Made by a program: the position numbers and the translations under genes. A stretch of DNA of 28,757 bases, taken from a virus. The notes beneath the pieces were generated by a model. That model was not told where the DNA came from, made no database searches, and saw only the letters and a list, made by a program, of their open reading frames with translations. Shown in pieces: positions 19,328 through 27,907 of this stretch (within the stretch, counting starts at the first letter, position 1; every line of letters begins with the position of its first letter). Location of the stretch: positions 1-28,757 of IMG/VR virus record IMGVR_UViG_3300046816_000538; one strand, given 5' to 3'.

Positions 19328-21313
19328 ATGGCCGGCTTCGAGAGATACGCCGAGTCCGAAGTCGATCCCATCTTGCGGTCCGTCTGCTACCAGTGGACGC
19401 AGAAGATCCGCCTCGCCGTGAACCACAAGCGCGAGGTCTTTGGCAACTACGCCGAGGAGTGCGCCAACTTCTACAACGGCCCCCGCTCGTGGGACGAGCT
19501 GATGATGGGCGGCCTGCACTACGGCATCGACGGCACGGGCATCGACGGCTCGTTCCCCGAACCAGACTTCAAAGTCTCAGTCAATAAGACGTTCGAGTTT
19601 GTAACGATCTTCGGCCCGGCGCTCTACTACGAGAACCCGGTCCGCACGGTCAAGCCCCGCATGCCGGTCCAGATCCCCTGGGACTTCTTCCCAGATCCCA
19701 TGATCTGGCAGGCATTGATGCAGCAGGAGCAGCTCAGGGTCCGCACCGACGGGCTGCGCTCCGTGCTGCTGGAGACCTATCTCAACTGGACTCCGCTGGA
19801 GTTCCGCCTCGACCGCGAGAGTCGCAAGGCCATCGACGAGGCTCTGATCAAGGGGCGAGGTTGTCTGTGGACGGAACTCTATCAGCCGCCGGGCTCGCCG
19901 TTCAGGGTGGTGAGATCCAAGTGGGAGTCGGTGGACGACCTGATCATCGATCCCGATGCGACTTCGCTGGAGAACGCTACATGGATCGCCCGGAGGCGGT
20001 GTCTGCCATCGTGGCAAGTGGAGCGGGACTATGGTCTGAGACGTGGTTCCATACGCGGGAACCTGGAGAGTCAAGCTACTCAGTCGTTTGCCTTAAACAG
20101 TACAGAGATCCAATACGATCGGAAGCGTGGGCTCACCAACGACCTCCTGATCTTCTATCAAATCTGGTCGAAGATGGGACTCGGGGGGCGGCTCTGGAAT
20201 CAGAGTCCCTCCATTCGCGCCGCGACCGAGCCCTTTGGCGACTACTCGTATCTTGTCGTGGCCGAGACTATACCCTTCCCGCTGAACTGCCCGCCGGACA
20301 TCTATAACGCCCCCGGCTTCACCGACAATCCCCAGGACGTGTTCACCCGCTTCGCGTGGCCCACCCCCTACTGGGTGGACGACAGGTGGCCGGTGGCCGT
20401 GCTCGACTTCCACGTGCAGCACAACTGCCCCTGGCCCATGCCCCACCTCAAGGCGGCGATGGGGGAACTCAAGTTCCTGAACTGGGTGATGTCGTTCCTG
20501 ATCGGCCACATTCGCACCTCCTGCCGCGACTTCATCGCCATCAAGAAGTCGGCCGGCGAGGAGATCAAGACGACGATCCTGGAGGGCAAGGATCTCACCC
20601 TGCTGGAACTCGACGCCACCCACCCCGGCGTGGTGCAGGAGCTGGTCCAGTTCTTGCAACATCCCCAGGTGAATGGCGACATCTGGCTTATGATCGATGC
20701 TGTGGAGAAAAACTTCGACAAGCGGGTGGGGCTGACCGAGCTGATGTACGGCGATTCCGGGGCGACCCAGATCCGCAGTGCGGCCGAGGTCAACGTCCGC
20801 AACCAGAACATGAACATCCGGCCTGCGGACATGAGCAAGCAGGTGGAAGCCTGGATGTCGGAGGCGAGCACCAATGAGGCGCTGGCGGCCCGCTATCATT
20901 TGCGTGGCGATGACGTTAAGCCTCTGCTCGGCGATCCTGGCGCTTTTTGCTGGAATGCTTATGTGGCCACCCTGGACCTCGCTGAAGCATGTCGGCAGCT
21001 TGAGTATCGAATCGAGGCCGGATCGACCCGTCGTCCCAACAAGGAGTTCGAGTCCTCGACCATGACGGAGCTGGCCCAGCTCCTCATGCCGATCCTGGAG
21101 CAGTACGCCGGGGCCACCGGCGATCTCGGTCCGATCAACAACCTCATCGCCGACCTGGCCAAGAGCCGCAGCCTCGACCCCAATCGCTTCATGCTCCGTG
21201 GCATACCGGGCCAGCCGGCCCTACCCGGCGCCAGCAACGAGCCGGAGGCGGGTGGCGTGAACCCGCCCACCGCCGGCCAGCCGGGTGACTCCCAGCCCGC
21301 ACAGGCCCAATGA
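19328..21313 (+). CDS. Portal-like protein, 661 aa
   Basis: Position two genes after the terminase, size, and the segment SVDDLIIDPDATSLENATWI followed by ARRRCLPSW (characteristic of large portal proteins of the P22/podovirus type) support a portal. Twelve copies would form the ring through which DNA is packaged. Helical stem-like regions occur around GELKFLNWVMSFLIGHIRTS and the 500s. The C-terminus is Pro/Gly-rich and disordered. GAGG lies 7 bases before ATG 19328. A stretch near 19960-20290 has weaker third-position GC than its surroundings. The call is not based on a database match. Confidence 0.8.
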   Translation: MAGFERYAESEVDPILRSVCYQWTQKIRLAVNHKREVFGNYAEECANFYNGPRSWDELMMGGLHYGIDGTGIDGSFPEPDFKVSVNKTFEFVTIFGPALYYENPVRTVKPRMPVQIPWDFFPDPMIWQALMQQEQLRVRTDGLRSVLLETYLNWTPLEFRLDRESRKAIDEALIKGRGCLWTELYQPPGSPFRVVRSKWESVDDLIIDPDATSLENATWIARRRCLPSWQVERDYGLRRGSIRGNLESQATQSFALNSTEIQYDRKRGLTNDLLIFYQIWSKMGLGGRLWNQSPSIRAATEPFGDYSYLVVAETIPFPLNCPPDIYNAPGFTDNPQDVFTRFAWPTPYWVDDRWPVAVLDFHVQHNCPWPMPHLKAAMGELKFLNWVMSFLIGHIRTSCRDFIAIKKSAGEEIKTTILEGKDLTLLELDATHPGVVQELVQFLQHPQVNGDIWLMIDAVEKNFDKRVGLTELMYGDSGATQIRSAAEVNVRNQNMNIRPADMSKQVEAWMSEASTNEALAARYHLRGDDVKPLLGDPGAFCWNAYVATLDLAEACRQLEYRIEAGSTRRPNKEFESSTMTELAQLLMPILEQYAGATGDLGPINNLIADLAKSRSLDPNRFMLRGIPGQPALPGASNEPEAGGVNPPTAGQPGDSQPAQAQ

Positions 21314-22020
21314 CGACCACCGAACGGCTCAGCTGCGAAGACGAACAGTTCTGCTTGCGGGCGCTCCGGACGGCCAGGTGCGAGAATATGCGGCCGTTCG
21401 AGGACGGCGACACGATCGCATTCTCGACATTCCGGGTGCAGCCCAGTAGCAAGGTTTCGGACGACTTCGGTGCCCAGGTCCGCTACTGGAAGATGCGGAT
21501 AGCCGGCGAGTCTCACGCCATGGCCGAGATGCTGGCCACCCGCTCATTCCCCGGCATCAAGGGGACCGACTCGTCTTTCATGCGTGGAACCCACCATCAG
21601 GACACGCAGCTCGATCGCATCCGTTACGGCGAGGCCGCCGCCAATGGAATCGACACGAACGGCAAGCGTTATCTGGCTGGCCTGGCTCGTTTTCCTGGTG
21701 ATCCCGAAGCCTGGATTAGCGGCCAGTCTGATGTTCTGCGGATATGCCGGGATCGCGGCTGGAACTGCCATGGGATGGTTGATTACGAGGCTCCGCCGGT
21801 AGAGGCCACCCCCGACATCCCGATCGGCGAGGACATCGTAGACTTCCATGTCAACTCCTGCCTGGAAGCCTTCGACGAGCGCGAGCGTACGCCCCAGCTC
21901 ATCGAGGACATCCGCGAGACCGTGACCCAGGAGTTGACCGGAGAGGTGGACCTGTCCCCCGACCCCAGGGTGTCCGACTATGACGATCCGTGGGCGCTGC
22001 CCGGTATGCAGCCAGATTAA
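21310..22020 (+). CDS. Hypothetical protein, 236 aa
   Basis: Not recognised. It overlaps the portal stop by 4 bases (ATGA). The middle contains SSFMRGTHHQDTQLDRIRYG and GWNCHGMVDYEAPP; the C-terminus is acidic (GEDIVDFHVNSCLEAF, DLSPDPRVSDYDDPW). In tailed phages the gene after the portal often encodes a scaffold, protease or head accessory protein, but no protease motif is visible here. Codon use is somewhat less GC3-rich than the virion genes downstream. Confidence 0.72.
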   Translation: MTTTERLSCEDEQFCLRALRTARCENMRPFEDGDTIAFSTFRVQPSSKVSDDFGAQVRYWKMRIAGESHAMAEMLATRSFPGIKGTDSSFMRGTHHQDTQLDRIRYGEAAANGIDTNGKRYLAGLARFPGDPEAWISGQSDVLRICRDRGWNCHGMVDYEAPPVEATPDIPIGEDIVDFHVNSCLEAFDERERTPQLIEDIRETVTQELTGEVDLSPDPRVSDYDDPWALPGMQPD

Positions 22021-22267
22021 TGACGACGAGCACGACCGGCTCTCGCGAATCGCGGCCGAGTTCACGGCCCGGCATCCCATGGTGGTGATCATCTGCGGGG
22101 TGGACTGTGCCACCCGCGAGCACTGGATGGCGGTCAGCCTGAAGGGCCTGCGGGAGCCGGCCGGCTGGTTCCCGGTGGGGCCTGCCACCCTCAAGGAAGA
22201 CCTCTACGCCCGGTTCTACGAGCTGTCCGGCATCGAGCCCCAGCACAACGAGGCATGGGACTGGTGA
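21980..22267 (+). CDS. Small hypothetical protein with CPVC motif, 95 aa
   Basis: Not recognised. ATG 21980 lies 41 bases inside the previous gene in another frame; no better in-frame start exists before Met at 22079. A single Cys pair (RCPVCSQ) near the N-terminus and Cys in IICGVDCATREHW could hold a metal. The C-terminus is acidic and aromatic (YELSGIEPQHNEAWDW). It ends one base before the next ATG (22269), so it is probably co-translated with the connector-like gene. Confidence 0.62.
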   Translation: MTIRGRCPVCSQINDDEHDRLSRIAAEFTARHPMVVIICGVDCATREHWMAVSLKGLREPAGWFPVGPATLKEDLYARFYELSGIEPQHNEAWDW

Positions 22268-22268
22268 A

Positions 22269-23438
22269 ATGATCCTCACGTTCCAGGATGCGGTGGAGAG
22301 CCTGATCGACTACCTGGGTGCCCAGGTCAGCGATTCGGTCCTGCGTGACGCCAAGAAGGCGTGTATCGACGCCCTTCGGGATCTGGTTCAGGCCCACCCC
22401 TGGACCTATCTCTACGAGCACGGGCGGATCAACATCGTGCAGGCGTACAGCCAGGGCCAGGTGACCTACGCCGTGGAGGGTGTACAGGTCCCCAACCAGG
22501 TGACCTTGACCGGGGGCGTGTGGCCCGCCTGGGCGGCCCTGGGCACCCTCAGGGTGAACGACCTGAACTACGACGTGCTCTACCGGATCAGCGACACGGT
22601 CATCCAGCTCAGTCCCGACCAGGCTTCGCCGTCGGATTGGACCGACCCGCAGGTCTACGGGCTGTTCCAGGACACCTACGACTTCCCCGAGGACTTCCTG
22701 TCGATCGACGTGGCGTTCATCCCCAACAACTTCGGCGGCCTCCAGTATACGCATCCCCGCGAATGGCTCATGAACATCGCCTCCTGTGGCGTGCTGGGCG
22801 ACCCGGTGCTGTTCACCGTCATGGCGTCGAACGACCGTCCTGGCCGCACCTGCGCCAAGCTGGCCCCGTTCCCGACCAATCCCGACGTGATCGAGTACAT
22901 CTACAAGCGTCACGCGAACCCGCTCACGATCTACAAGGTGGCGACCGGAACCGTGTCCACCATGGGTCCGCCCATACCGAACAATCAGGTGGTCGGCAAC
23001 GGCACCAACTTCACCCAGGCCATGGCGGGCAACACGATCCTGCGGATCTCGGCCGACCCCAAGAAGCTGCCCACCTCGACCAACGGCGACAACCCGGCCG
23101 ACTTCGAGAGCAAGGTCACGACGGTGCTGTCGCCCACCAGCCTGTTCACCTGGGACACCATCCCCTCCGCCTACACCAACATGCCCTACACGATCTCCAG
23201 CTACGTGGACATCGAGGTGGGACCGATGGAGCAGGCGTATCACAGGTGCACGGAGAAGCACGTCAGCATCAAGCGGATCATGAAGGACAAGCCCTCGGCC
23301 AACCTCCAGTACAAGGAGGCCCTGGAGATCGCCAAGTGTGCGGACAGTCCTTCGATGTTCCCCCGCACGGCCGGACCACCCGTAAGCGTACGAAGGCGAC
23401 TGAAAGATTACCCCATCGATCTTTCGCGCGAGCAATAG
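22269..23438 (+). CDS. Connector/adaptor-like virion protein, 389 aa
   Basis: The N-terminal helical part (ILTFQDAVESLIDYLGAQVS, then RDAKKACIDALRDLVQAHPW) and the following beta-rich section (VTYAVEGVQVPNQVTLTGGV) match a layout I recall from head-to-tail adaptor proteins in podovirus-like phages. I cannot name the family exactly. Such proteins bind below the portal ring and seal the head. The C-terminal part returns to helices (YKEALEIAKCADSP). It starts 2 bases after the previous stop. Alternative: another neck or tail protein. Confidence 0.7.
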   Translation: MILTFQDAVESLIDYLGAQVSDSVLRDAKKACIDALRDLVQAHPWTYLYEHGRINIVQAYSQGQVTYAVEGVQVPNQVTLTGGVWPAWAALGTLRVNDLNYDVLYRISDTVIQLSPDQASPSDWTDPQVYGLFQDTYDFPEDFLSIDVAFIPNNFGGLQYTHPREWLMNIASCGVLGDPVLFTVMASNDRPGRTCAKLAPFPTNPDVIEYIYKRHANPLTIYKVATGTVSTMGPPIPNNQVVGNGTNFTQAMAGNTILRISADPKKLPTSTNGDNPADFESKVTTVLSPTSLFTWDTIPSAYTNMPYTISSYVDIEVGPMEQAYHRCTEKHVSIKRIMKDKPSANLQYKEALEIAKCADSPSMFPRTAGPPVSVRRRLKDYPIDLSREQ

Positions 23439-23465
23439 TTTATACGTTCTATTCGGAGCAAGATC

Positions 23466-23708
23466 ATGAACTGGCTCAAGACCTTCTTCGCGTTCCTGGT
23501 GTCGCCCATCGACTTCGGCGATGTGCCCGTGGACTACACGCGGTCTCCGTGCTACGTGTCCAAGGATGTGTTCTACATCCGTGGCGACGACGGCAAGACC
23601 TACGTGGAGTCGTCGGCCGGCTACTTGATCCAGGTGAAGGAAGACGACGTGGTCATCCCCGAGGGAAACGGCTACGCCTGGACGGCCCCCAGCGAGCGCC
23701 CTTTTTGA
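23466..23708 (+). CDS. Small hypothetical virion-region protein, 80 aa
   Basis: Not recognised. A hydrophobic N-terminus (WLKTFFAFLV) is followed by a compact beta-rich domain (YIRGDDGKTYVESSAGYLIQ). GGAG lies 7 bases before ATG 23466. The stop codon TGA (23706-23708) shares its last base with palindrome copy 8, so translation ends at the foot of a hairpin. Its neighbours are connector-like and fibre-type genes. Confidence 0.68.
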   Translation: MNWLKTFFAFLVSPIDFGDVPVDYTRSPCYVSKDVFYIRGDDGKTYVESSAGYLIQVKEDDVVIPEGNGYAWTAPSERPF

Positions 23709-23732
23709 TGTGGTGCCAATTTGGCACCACAT
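23708..23732. repeat. Dispersed palindrome copy 8
   Basis: Perfect 12-base arms around a central T, both half-sites GTGGTG. It begins in the stop codon of the previous gene and ends 4 bases before a GGAGG ribosome binding site (23737-23741) of the next gene. Confidence 0.93.
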
Positions 23733-23748
23733 ACCCGGAGGCCCTTGA

Positions 23749-23955
23749 ATGCCGGCCAATACCTACAAAACCAACGCCGATCCCAAGCAGGCCAACGCCC
23801 AGGTGGTGATCGATCAGTGGGGTGGGCTGGCCCCCACTCCAGACCCCCACGCGATGGACCCAAACCTCGCGGCGGTCCAGGTCAACGCCTATTCGCCCAA
23901 CCCCGGCGAGCTGCGCTGCCGCTCCGGGGTGAAGCTGGTGAGGTTCACGACGTAG
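23749..23955 (+). CDS. Small hypothetical virion-region protein, 68 aa
   Basis: Not recognised. GGAGG lies 7 bases before ATG 23749. The sequence is Pro/Asn/Ala-rich (GGLAPTPDPHAMDPNLAAVQ) and ends in a short basic beta-like segment (GELRCRSGVKLVRFTT). The stop TAG is followed directly by an in-frame TAA. It may be a minor virion or tail-completion protein by context alone. Confidence 0.65.
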   Translation: MPANTYKTNADPKQANAQVVIDQWGGLAPTPDPHAMDPNLAAVQVNAYSPNPGELRCRSGVKLVRFTT

Positions 23956-23975
23956 TAACTTCCAGAGGGGGCCGC

Positions 23976-24140
23976 ATGATCGCCCAGTGGTCGTTCAGGC
24001 TGCTAGTAGGATCGGCGACCCTCTTCAACGTCGGCCTGATCGGACCCGCCAGCGTCCTCGGCGGCGTGGGTAGCCTGCTGGCCGGCGTGGTGGTCGCACT
24101 GCTGATCTACCACACGATCAACTCGGGGCGTAGGCAATGA
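23976..24140 (+). CDS. Small two-helix membrane protein, 54 aa
   Basis: Nearly all hydrophobic with two likely membrane helices (about 6-25 and 28-46) and a basic end (NSGRRQ). GAGGGGG lies 4 bases before ATG 23976, and its stop overlaps the next start (ATGA). Size and topology would allow a holin-type role, but it lies among virion genes, far from the lysis-like cassette, so membrane protein of unknown role is the safer name. Confidence 0.7.
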   Translation: MIAQWSFRLLVGSATLFNVGLIGPASVLGGVGSLLAGVVVALLIYHTINSGRRQ

Positions 24141-24691
24141 GCGCCGGCATCTATCTGTTCGCACTAGACACCACGGCCTCGCCCCCCAACGGCAAGACCG
24201 GCGACTCGGCCAACGTCACGGGCCACTATTCGGTGGACGGTGCGGCCGGCGCCTCGTTCGCCACAACGCATCCCACCGAGATCGGCGGCGGCGTCTACTG
24301 GCAGCCCTTGGCGGCTGCGGAGACGGCCGGCTTGCAGCTCGCCTACTACTGGGCCAGCACGACCACGGGCATCGTGATCGATCCGGTGTTCCAGATGACC
24401 ATGCCCTCGAACATCAAGAAGGGCACGGGCGTCAACAACTTCATGTATTACATGGCGTTGTCAATCGACGGCAAGTCCCCGGCCACCGGCCTGTCCCCAT
24501 TGCCCACCGTGCAGCTCAGCCAGGACGGCGGGGCCTTCGCCTCGGGCTCGCTGTCCGGAAACGCGGAAGTGGGCGGCGGCTGGTATTCGATCGACCTGGC
24601 CAACGCCGACATGAACGCCAACGAGATCGTCTTGAGGGCCTCGGCTACGGGCTGCGACACCACGCAGTACACGATCATCACGCAGCCCTGA
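24137..24691 (+). CDS. Beta-rich virion protein with internal duplication, 184 aa
   Basis: Two similar halves are visible: SVDGAAGASFATTHPTEIGG, then GVYWQPLAAAETAGLQLAYY in the first; SQDGGAFASGSLSGNAEVGG, then GWYSIDLANADMNANEIVLR in the second. Each looks like a small beta-sandwich of the kind found in tail or baseplate-associated proteins. The halves follow a D-G-G/A...E-[IV]-G-G-G-x-[YW] pattern. It starts in the stop of the membrane protein gene. The role is probably structural; no enzymatic motif is seen. Confidence 0.72.
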   Translation: MSAGIYLFALDTTASPPNGKTGDSANVTGHYSVDGAAGASFATTHPTEIGGGVYWQPLAAAETAGLQLAYYWASTTTGIVIDPVFQMTMPSNIKKGTGVNNFMYYMALSIDGKSPATGLSPLPTVQLSQDGGAFASGSLSGNAEVGGGWYSIDLANADMNANEIVLRASATGCDTTQYTIITQP

Positions 24692-24707
24692 ACCGGCCGG
24701 AGGCGGC

Positions 24708-26732
24708 ATGTCCAGCTTCCCCAAGTCCGCGTCCTCGTCGGCCACGTTCAGCACCGTCGCCTCGGCCACTCACGATCCCACCCAGGCTGGCCTGCTCCAC
24801 CAGTCCGACCTCACCTACCTGGGCGCCTTCCGCGTGCCCGGCGGGAACATCGGCGCCTCCACGTTCGGCTACGGCGGCACGGCGCTCACCTACAATCCGG
24901 CGAACAACTCCCTGTTCGCGGTGGGCCACCCCTACGACCAGGCCATCGCCGAGATCAAGATCCCGGCCACGATCCACAGCGGCAGCCTGGGCAGCCTCAC
25001 CACGGCCACCGTCCTCCAGCCGTTCGTCAAGGTACTGAACAGGATTCCGACCAATCCGGGGAACATGTCCTCGGGCGGCAATGAGTTCATCGGCGGCCTG
25101 CTGGTCTCCAACGGCCAGTTGATCTGCACGGCGTACAACACCTACGACGCCGACAACGCCGTCACGCTGTCGCACTTCAAGCTCAGCTCGTTGGCCCTGT
25201 CCTCGGCGAGCGTGACGGGCCTGTTCCAGTTGGGCTCGCTGGGCGGCGGCTTCGTGGGCGGCTACATGACGCCCATCCCGCCCGAGTGGCAGACGCTGCT
25301 GGGTGCCCCTGCACTCACCGGCCAGGCAGCCATCAACATCATCACGCGGACCTCCTACGGCCCCGCCGCGTTCGGCTTCAACCCGGCCACGCTGGGCGCC
25401 GGCGTCAATCCGATCATCCCCTACGTCTACTACGATCAGCATCACACGACCCTGGGTGCCTGGGACAGCAACCCTCCCACCACGTTCAACGGCACCTGCG
25501 GCGGTGATAACAACACGGGCTTCGGCGTGGCGTTCGTGCCGGGCACCCGATCGGTGTTGTACTTCGGCGCGATCGGCACGGGGAATTTCTACTACGGCGA
25601 GGCGTCGGGGGCCGGCGACACCAACCGCACCGACAAGGGCGTCCACTCGGTCGGCGGCAACTACATCTGGCAGGTGTGGGCCTACGACGCCAACGACTTC
25701 CTGGCGGCCAAGCAGGGCACCAAGAACCCCTGGCAGCCGGTCCCCTATACCACCTGGAACTTCACGCTGTCGCCCGACAACGGCGACAAGTACATGGGCG
25801 GCTGCGCCTACGACCCCGCAGCGGGCCGGCTGTACTTCTCGGAGCTGGGTGCGGACAATGCCGACGGCTTCTTCAACGGCCCGCTGATCCACGTCTGGCA
25901 GCTCGCGCCCCAGTCCCCTCCCCCCACCCATCAGTTCTTCGCCAACTCCGCCGACACGGCCACGTTCACCGGTGCAGCCACGGCCATCGACCTCCGGTCG
26001 TCCGGCGTGAGGATCGTCCGGCCGTTCTTCGGCTCGCCCGGCGGCGGCGTGGCGAGCCCCGGCCTGCTCACCTTCGGCTCGACCGTCGGCGGTGCCAGCC
26101 TACGGCTGTTCGGGGCCGCCGATTCCTTCACCTTCACCGACGCGGCGTCGGGCGGCAACTCCTCCCGCGCCCGCCCCAAGCAGGCGTCCGACGGCTTCAA
26201 GTTCTCCGACCTGGCCTATCGCAACCGCTCCCTGATCGTGTCGGCCTCGGACTCGGCCGCGTTCTTCGAGAGGGCGAGCGGCCTGGACTCGGCCCAGGCG
26301 TCGGACAGCTTCGTGTTCGGCGACTTCGCCTCGGTGTCGCTCTACCTGGGGAGATACCGGGTGGGCGACTACGTGAGCCTATCGTTCGACACGCCCTCCC
26401 CGCCCGACTTCGCCCCGGTGGTCGTGATCACCGACGCGAACAACGCCCAGATCGCCAGCTTCGCCGTCGCGTCCACGACCCGCGACAAGCTCGAATTCGG
26501 CCTGCCGCTGTTCGTATCCACCGTCTATCACCTCGGTACGTTTCAGGTGTACTTCCACTACACCATCGCGGGCGCGTCGGCCCTGAACCAAGCCACGTTC
26601 GACGTGGTGGCCGGCGGCGACTCGGGGGGTGCGGTGATCTCGCTGCACGGGGTGGACCGCCCCGAAGCCCGCAGCATCATCGCCCAGCTCGCCTCCGGAC
26701 GCCTGGTGTTGGGAAGTAATCCAGCTCTCTAG
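24708..26732 (+). CDS. Large fibre-like protein, beta-propeller-like and repeat domains, 674 aa
   Basis: Residues about 30-400 show spaced blade-like strands (SLFAVGHPYDQAIAEIKI, RSVLYFGAIGTGNFYYG, GRLYFSELGADN), suggestive of a beta-propeller for ligand or glycan binding. Residues 410-545 hold five variants of a short repeat with consensus [AS]-[AS]-D-[ST]-x-x-F-x-[DE]-x-A-S (about 412, 468, 493, 513 and 531). The last part is another beta domain (VVVITDANNAQIASFAVAST). Such proteins usually serve as tail fibres or receptor-binding proteins. GGAGG lies 4 bases before ATG 24708. No collagen-like or chaperone domain is seen. Confidence 0.72.
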   Translation: MSSFPKSASSSATFSTVASATHDPTQAGLLHQSDLTYLGAFRVPGGNIGASTFGYGGTALTYNPANNSLFAVGHPYDQAIAEIKIPATIHSGSLGSLTTATVLQPFVKVLNRIPTNPGNMSSGGNEFIGGLLVSNGQLICTAYNTYDADNAVTLSHFKLSSLALSSASVTGLFQLGSLGGGFVGGYMTPIPPEWQTLLGAPALTGQAAINIITRTSYGPAAFGFNPATLGAGVNPIIPYVYYDQHHTTLGAWDSNPPTTFNGTCGGDNNTGFGVAFVPGTRSVLYFGAIGTGNFYYGEASGAGDTNRTDKGVHSVGGNYIWQVWAYDANDFLAAKQGTKNPWQPVPYTTWNFTLSPDNGDKYMGGCAYDPAAGRLYFSELGADNADGFFNGPLIHVWQLAPQSPPPTHQFFANSADTATFTGAATAIDLRSSGVRIVRPFFGSPGGGVASPGLLTFGSTVGGASLRLFGAADSFTFTDAASGGNSSRARPKQASDGFKFSDLAYRNRSLIVSASDSAAFFERASGLDSAQASDSFVFGDFASVSLYLGRYRVGDYVSLSFDTPSPPDFAPVVVITDANNAQIASFAVASTTRDKLEFGLPLFVSTVYHLGTFQVYFHYTIAGASALNQATFDVVAGGDSGGAVISLHGVDRPEARSIIAQLASGRLVLGSNPAL

Positions 26733-26767
26733 ATCAGAGCCAGATTACCACCTGGGACCAGTAACCG

Positions 26768-27328
26768 ATGAACCGACCAGAGGCCGATGCGACCGTCTTG
26801 CGCCACGTGCCGGGCACCGTGAGGGTGATCGAACAGGCTGGCCTCGGCGGTGTGTTCCACGTCCGCTGCGTGGACAAGGACGGCAACTTGAAGTGGGAGG
26901 ACGAGGCGTACAACCTCGTCACCAACGCCGGGCTGAACAACGTCCTCGACGCCTACATCCGGGCGCAGACCCAGACCACCACGTGGTACATGGGCCTGGT
27001 GGACAACTCGGGCTTCACGGCCTTCGCCGGGGCGGACACCTCCGCTTCCCATACCGGCTGGACCGAGAACCAGAACTACTCCAACGCCAACCGCCCCACC
27101 TGGGCGCCGGGCGCGGCCAGCTCCCAGAGCATCACGAACAGCTCGACCGTCAACTTCAACATGACGAGCACGGTCACCATCAAGGGGCTGTTCATCATCG
27201 CGAACAACACGATCGGCGGCACGACCGGCTTGCTGTTCAGCGAGGCGGCGTTCTCCGGCGGCACCCAGGCTGTCAACAACGGCGACACGCTCCAGTGCAC
27301 CTACACTCTGTCATTGGCGACCAACTGA
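26768..27328 (+). CDS. Tail-associated virion protein, 186 aa
   Basis: The pattern is one I recall from many phage tail-region proteins: HVRCVDKDGNLKWEDEAYNL, VTNAGLNNVLDAYI, WYMGLVDNSGFTAFAGADT, HTGWTENQNYSNANRPTW and a final GDTLQCTYTLSLAT. It is a compact beta-rich protein, often next to tail fibre genes. ATG 26768 has no strong ribosome binding site, so upstream coupling or a weak start is likely. The stop is followed 9 bases later by palindrome copy 9. Confidence 0.74.
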   Translation: MNRPEADATVLRHVPGTVRVIEQAGLGGVFHVRCVDKDGNLKWEDEAYNLVTNAGLNNVLDAYIRAQTQTTTWYMGLVDNSGFTAFAGADTSASHTGWTENQNYSNANRPTWAPGAASSQSITNSSTVNFNMTSTVTIKGLFIIANNTIGGTTGLLFSEAAFSGGTQAVNNGDTLQCTYTLSLATN

Positions 27329-27337
27329 TCCACGTTG

Positions 27338-27362
27338 ATGTCGTGCCAATTTGGCACCACAT
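27338..27362. repeat. Dispersed palindrome copy 9
   Basis: Arms of 12 bases around a central T with one C-C mismatch (GTCGTG left, GTGGTG right). An AAGGAG ribosome binding site (27365-27370) starts 3 bases after it. It lies between the tail protein stop at 27328 and the ATG at 27376. Confidence 0.92.
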
Positions 27363-27375
27363 ACAAGGAGCCCCC

Positions 27376-27654
27376 ATGTCGGTCCCCATTATCGGGCACG
27401 TCCCCTTGTCGGCCGCAGCCTCCAATGTGGTCCATCGCAACGTCACCGTGAAGATCAACGGCGTGGCCACCGTCAAGGACATGATCAGCGATCCCACGTT
27501 CACCTGCAACGAGGGCGATACGTTCTTCGTCCAGGGCGAGGACGTGGATACGGCCGGTTCGGTCTCGGCCGCCTCGAACGCCGTGGCCGGCACCGCCCAG
27601 ACGCCCCCGCCGATCGCGCCCACGATCGGACCCGTTACGTTCACCCTCGCCTGA
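27376..27654 (+). CDS. Small virion-region protein, 92 aa
   Basis: Not recognised. AAGGAG lies 5 bases before ATG 27376, directly downstream of palindrome copy 9; open frame above the ATG is not used. Val/Thr/Ala-rich beta-type sequence (VVHRNVTVKINGVATVKDMI, FFVQGEDVDTAGSVSAASNA) suggests a small Ig-like or decoration protein exposed on the virion. The C-terminus is a Pro-rich stretch (TPPPIAPTIGPVTFTLA). Confidence 0.72.
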   Translation: MSVPIIGHVPLSAAASNVVHRNVTVKINGVATVKDMISDPTFTCNEGDTFFVQGEDVDTAGSVSAASNAVAGTAQTPPPIAPTIGPVTFTLA

Positions 27655-27710
27655 ATGCGGCCTACCCTGACAGAAGTGAACCTCTGGTATTCAGGGAGAG
27701 GGGGTGATCC

Positions 27711-27848
27711 TTGTTCGGGTGGTCCGTCGCGGTGATCTCGATCGGGTTGGGTTGGCTTGTTTTCAGGTGGCACACGAGGGGTCCTGACGACCCCATGGAC
27801 GAGCTGGCCATCCAGCCCGGCGCCAAGAACAGCATCAAGAAGTTCTGA
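27711..27848 (+). CDS. Small single-pass membrane protein, 45 aa
   Basis: A short gene with a TTG start and GAGGGGG 6 bases upstream. One N-terminal membrane helix (FGWSVAVISIGLGWLVF) is followed by a charged tail (RWHTRGPDDPMDELAIQPGA, ending KNSIKKF). It lies between two virion genes on the same strand. The strong ribosome binding site and clean membrane-anchor architecture argue that it is real. The role is unknown; a small membrane protein near tail genes could act in host entry or superinfection control, which is speculation. Confidence 0.62.
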   Translation: MFGWSVAVISIGLGWLVFRWHTRGPDDPMDELAIQPGAKNSIKKF

Positions 27849-27907
27849 GCACGGCCGCTCGCACATTCCCATAACGGTGGTGCGACATCTCCATTTCCAG
27901 TACCACA

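Noticed and set aside
22191-23759. Long minus-strand open frame of 522 codons opposite the connector-like gene
   Set aside because: It is a shadow of high third-position GC: Val/Gly/His/Arg-rich low-complexity sequence with no motif, opposite a better-supported gene. Similar antisense frames at 17403-18305, 24678-25931 and 27662-28723 were rejected for the same reason.
98-27362. The dispersed palindromes as a CRISPR array or as transposable MITEs
   Set aside because: They are kilobases apart with no spacers, lie only between genes, show no target-site duplications and have no associated cas or transposase genes.
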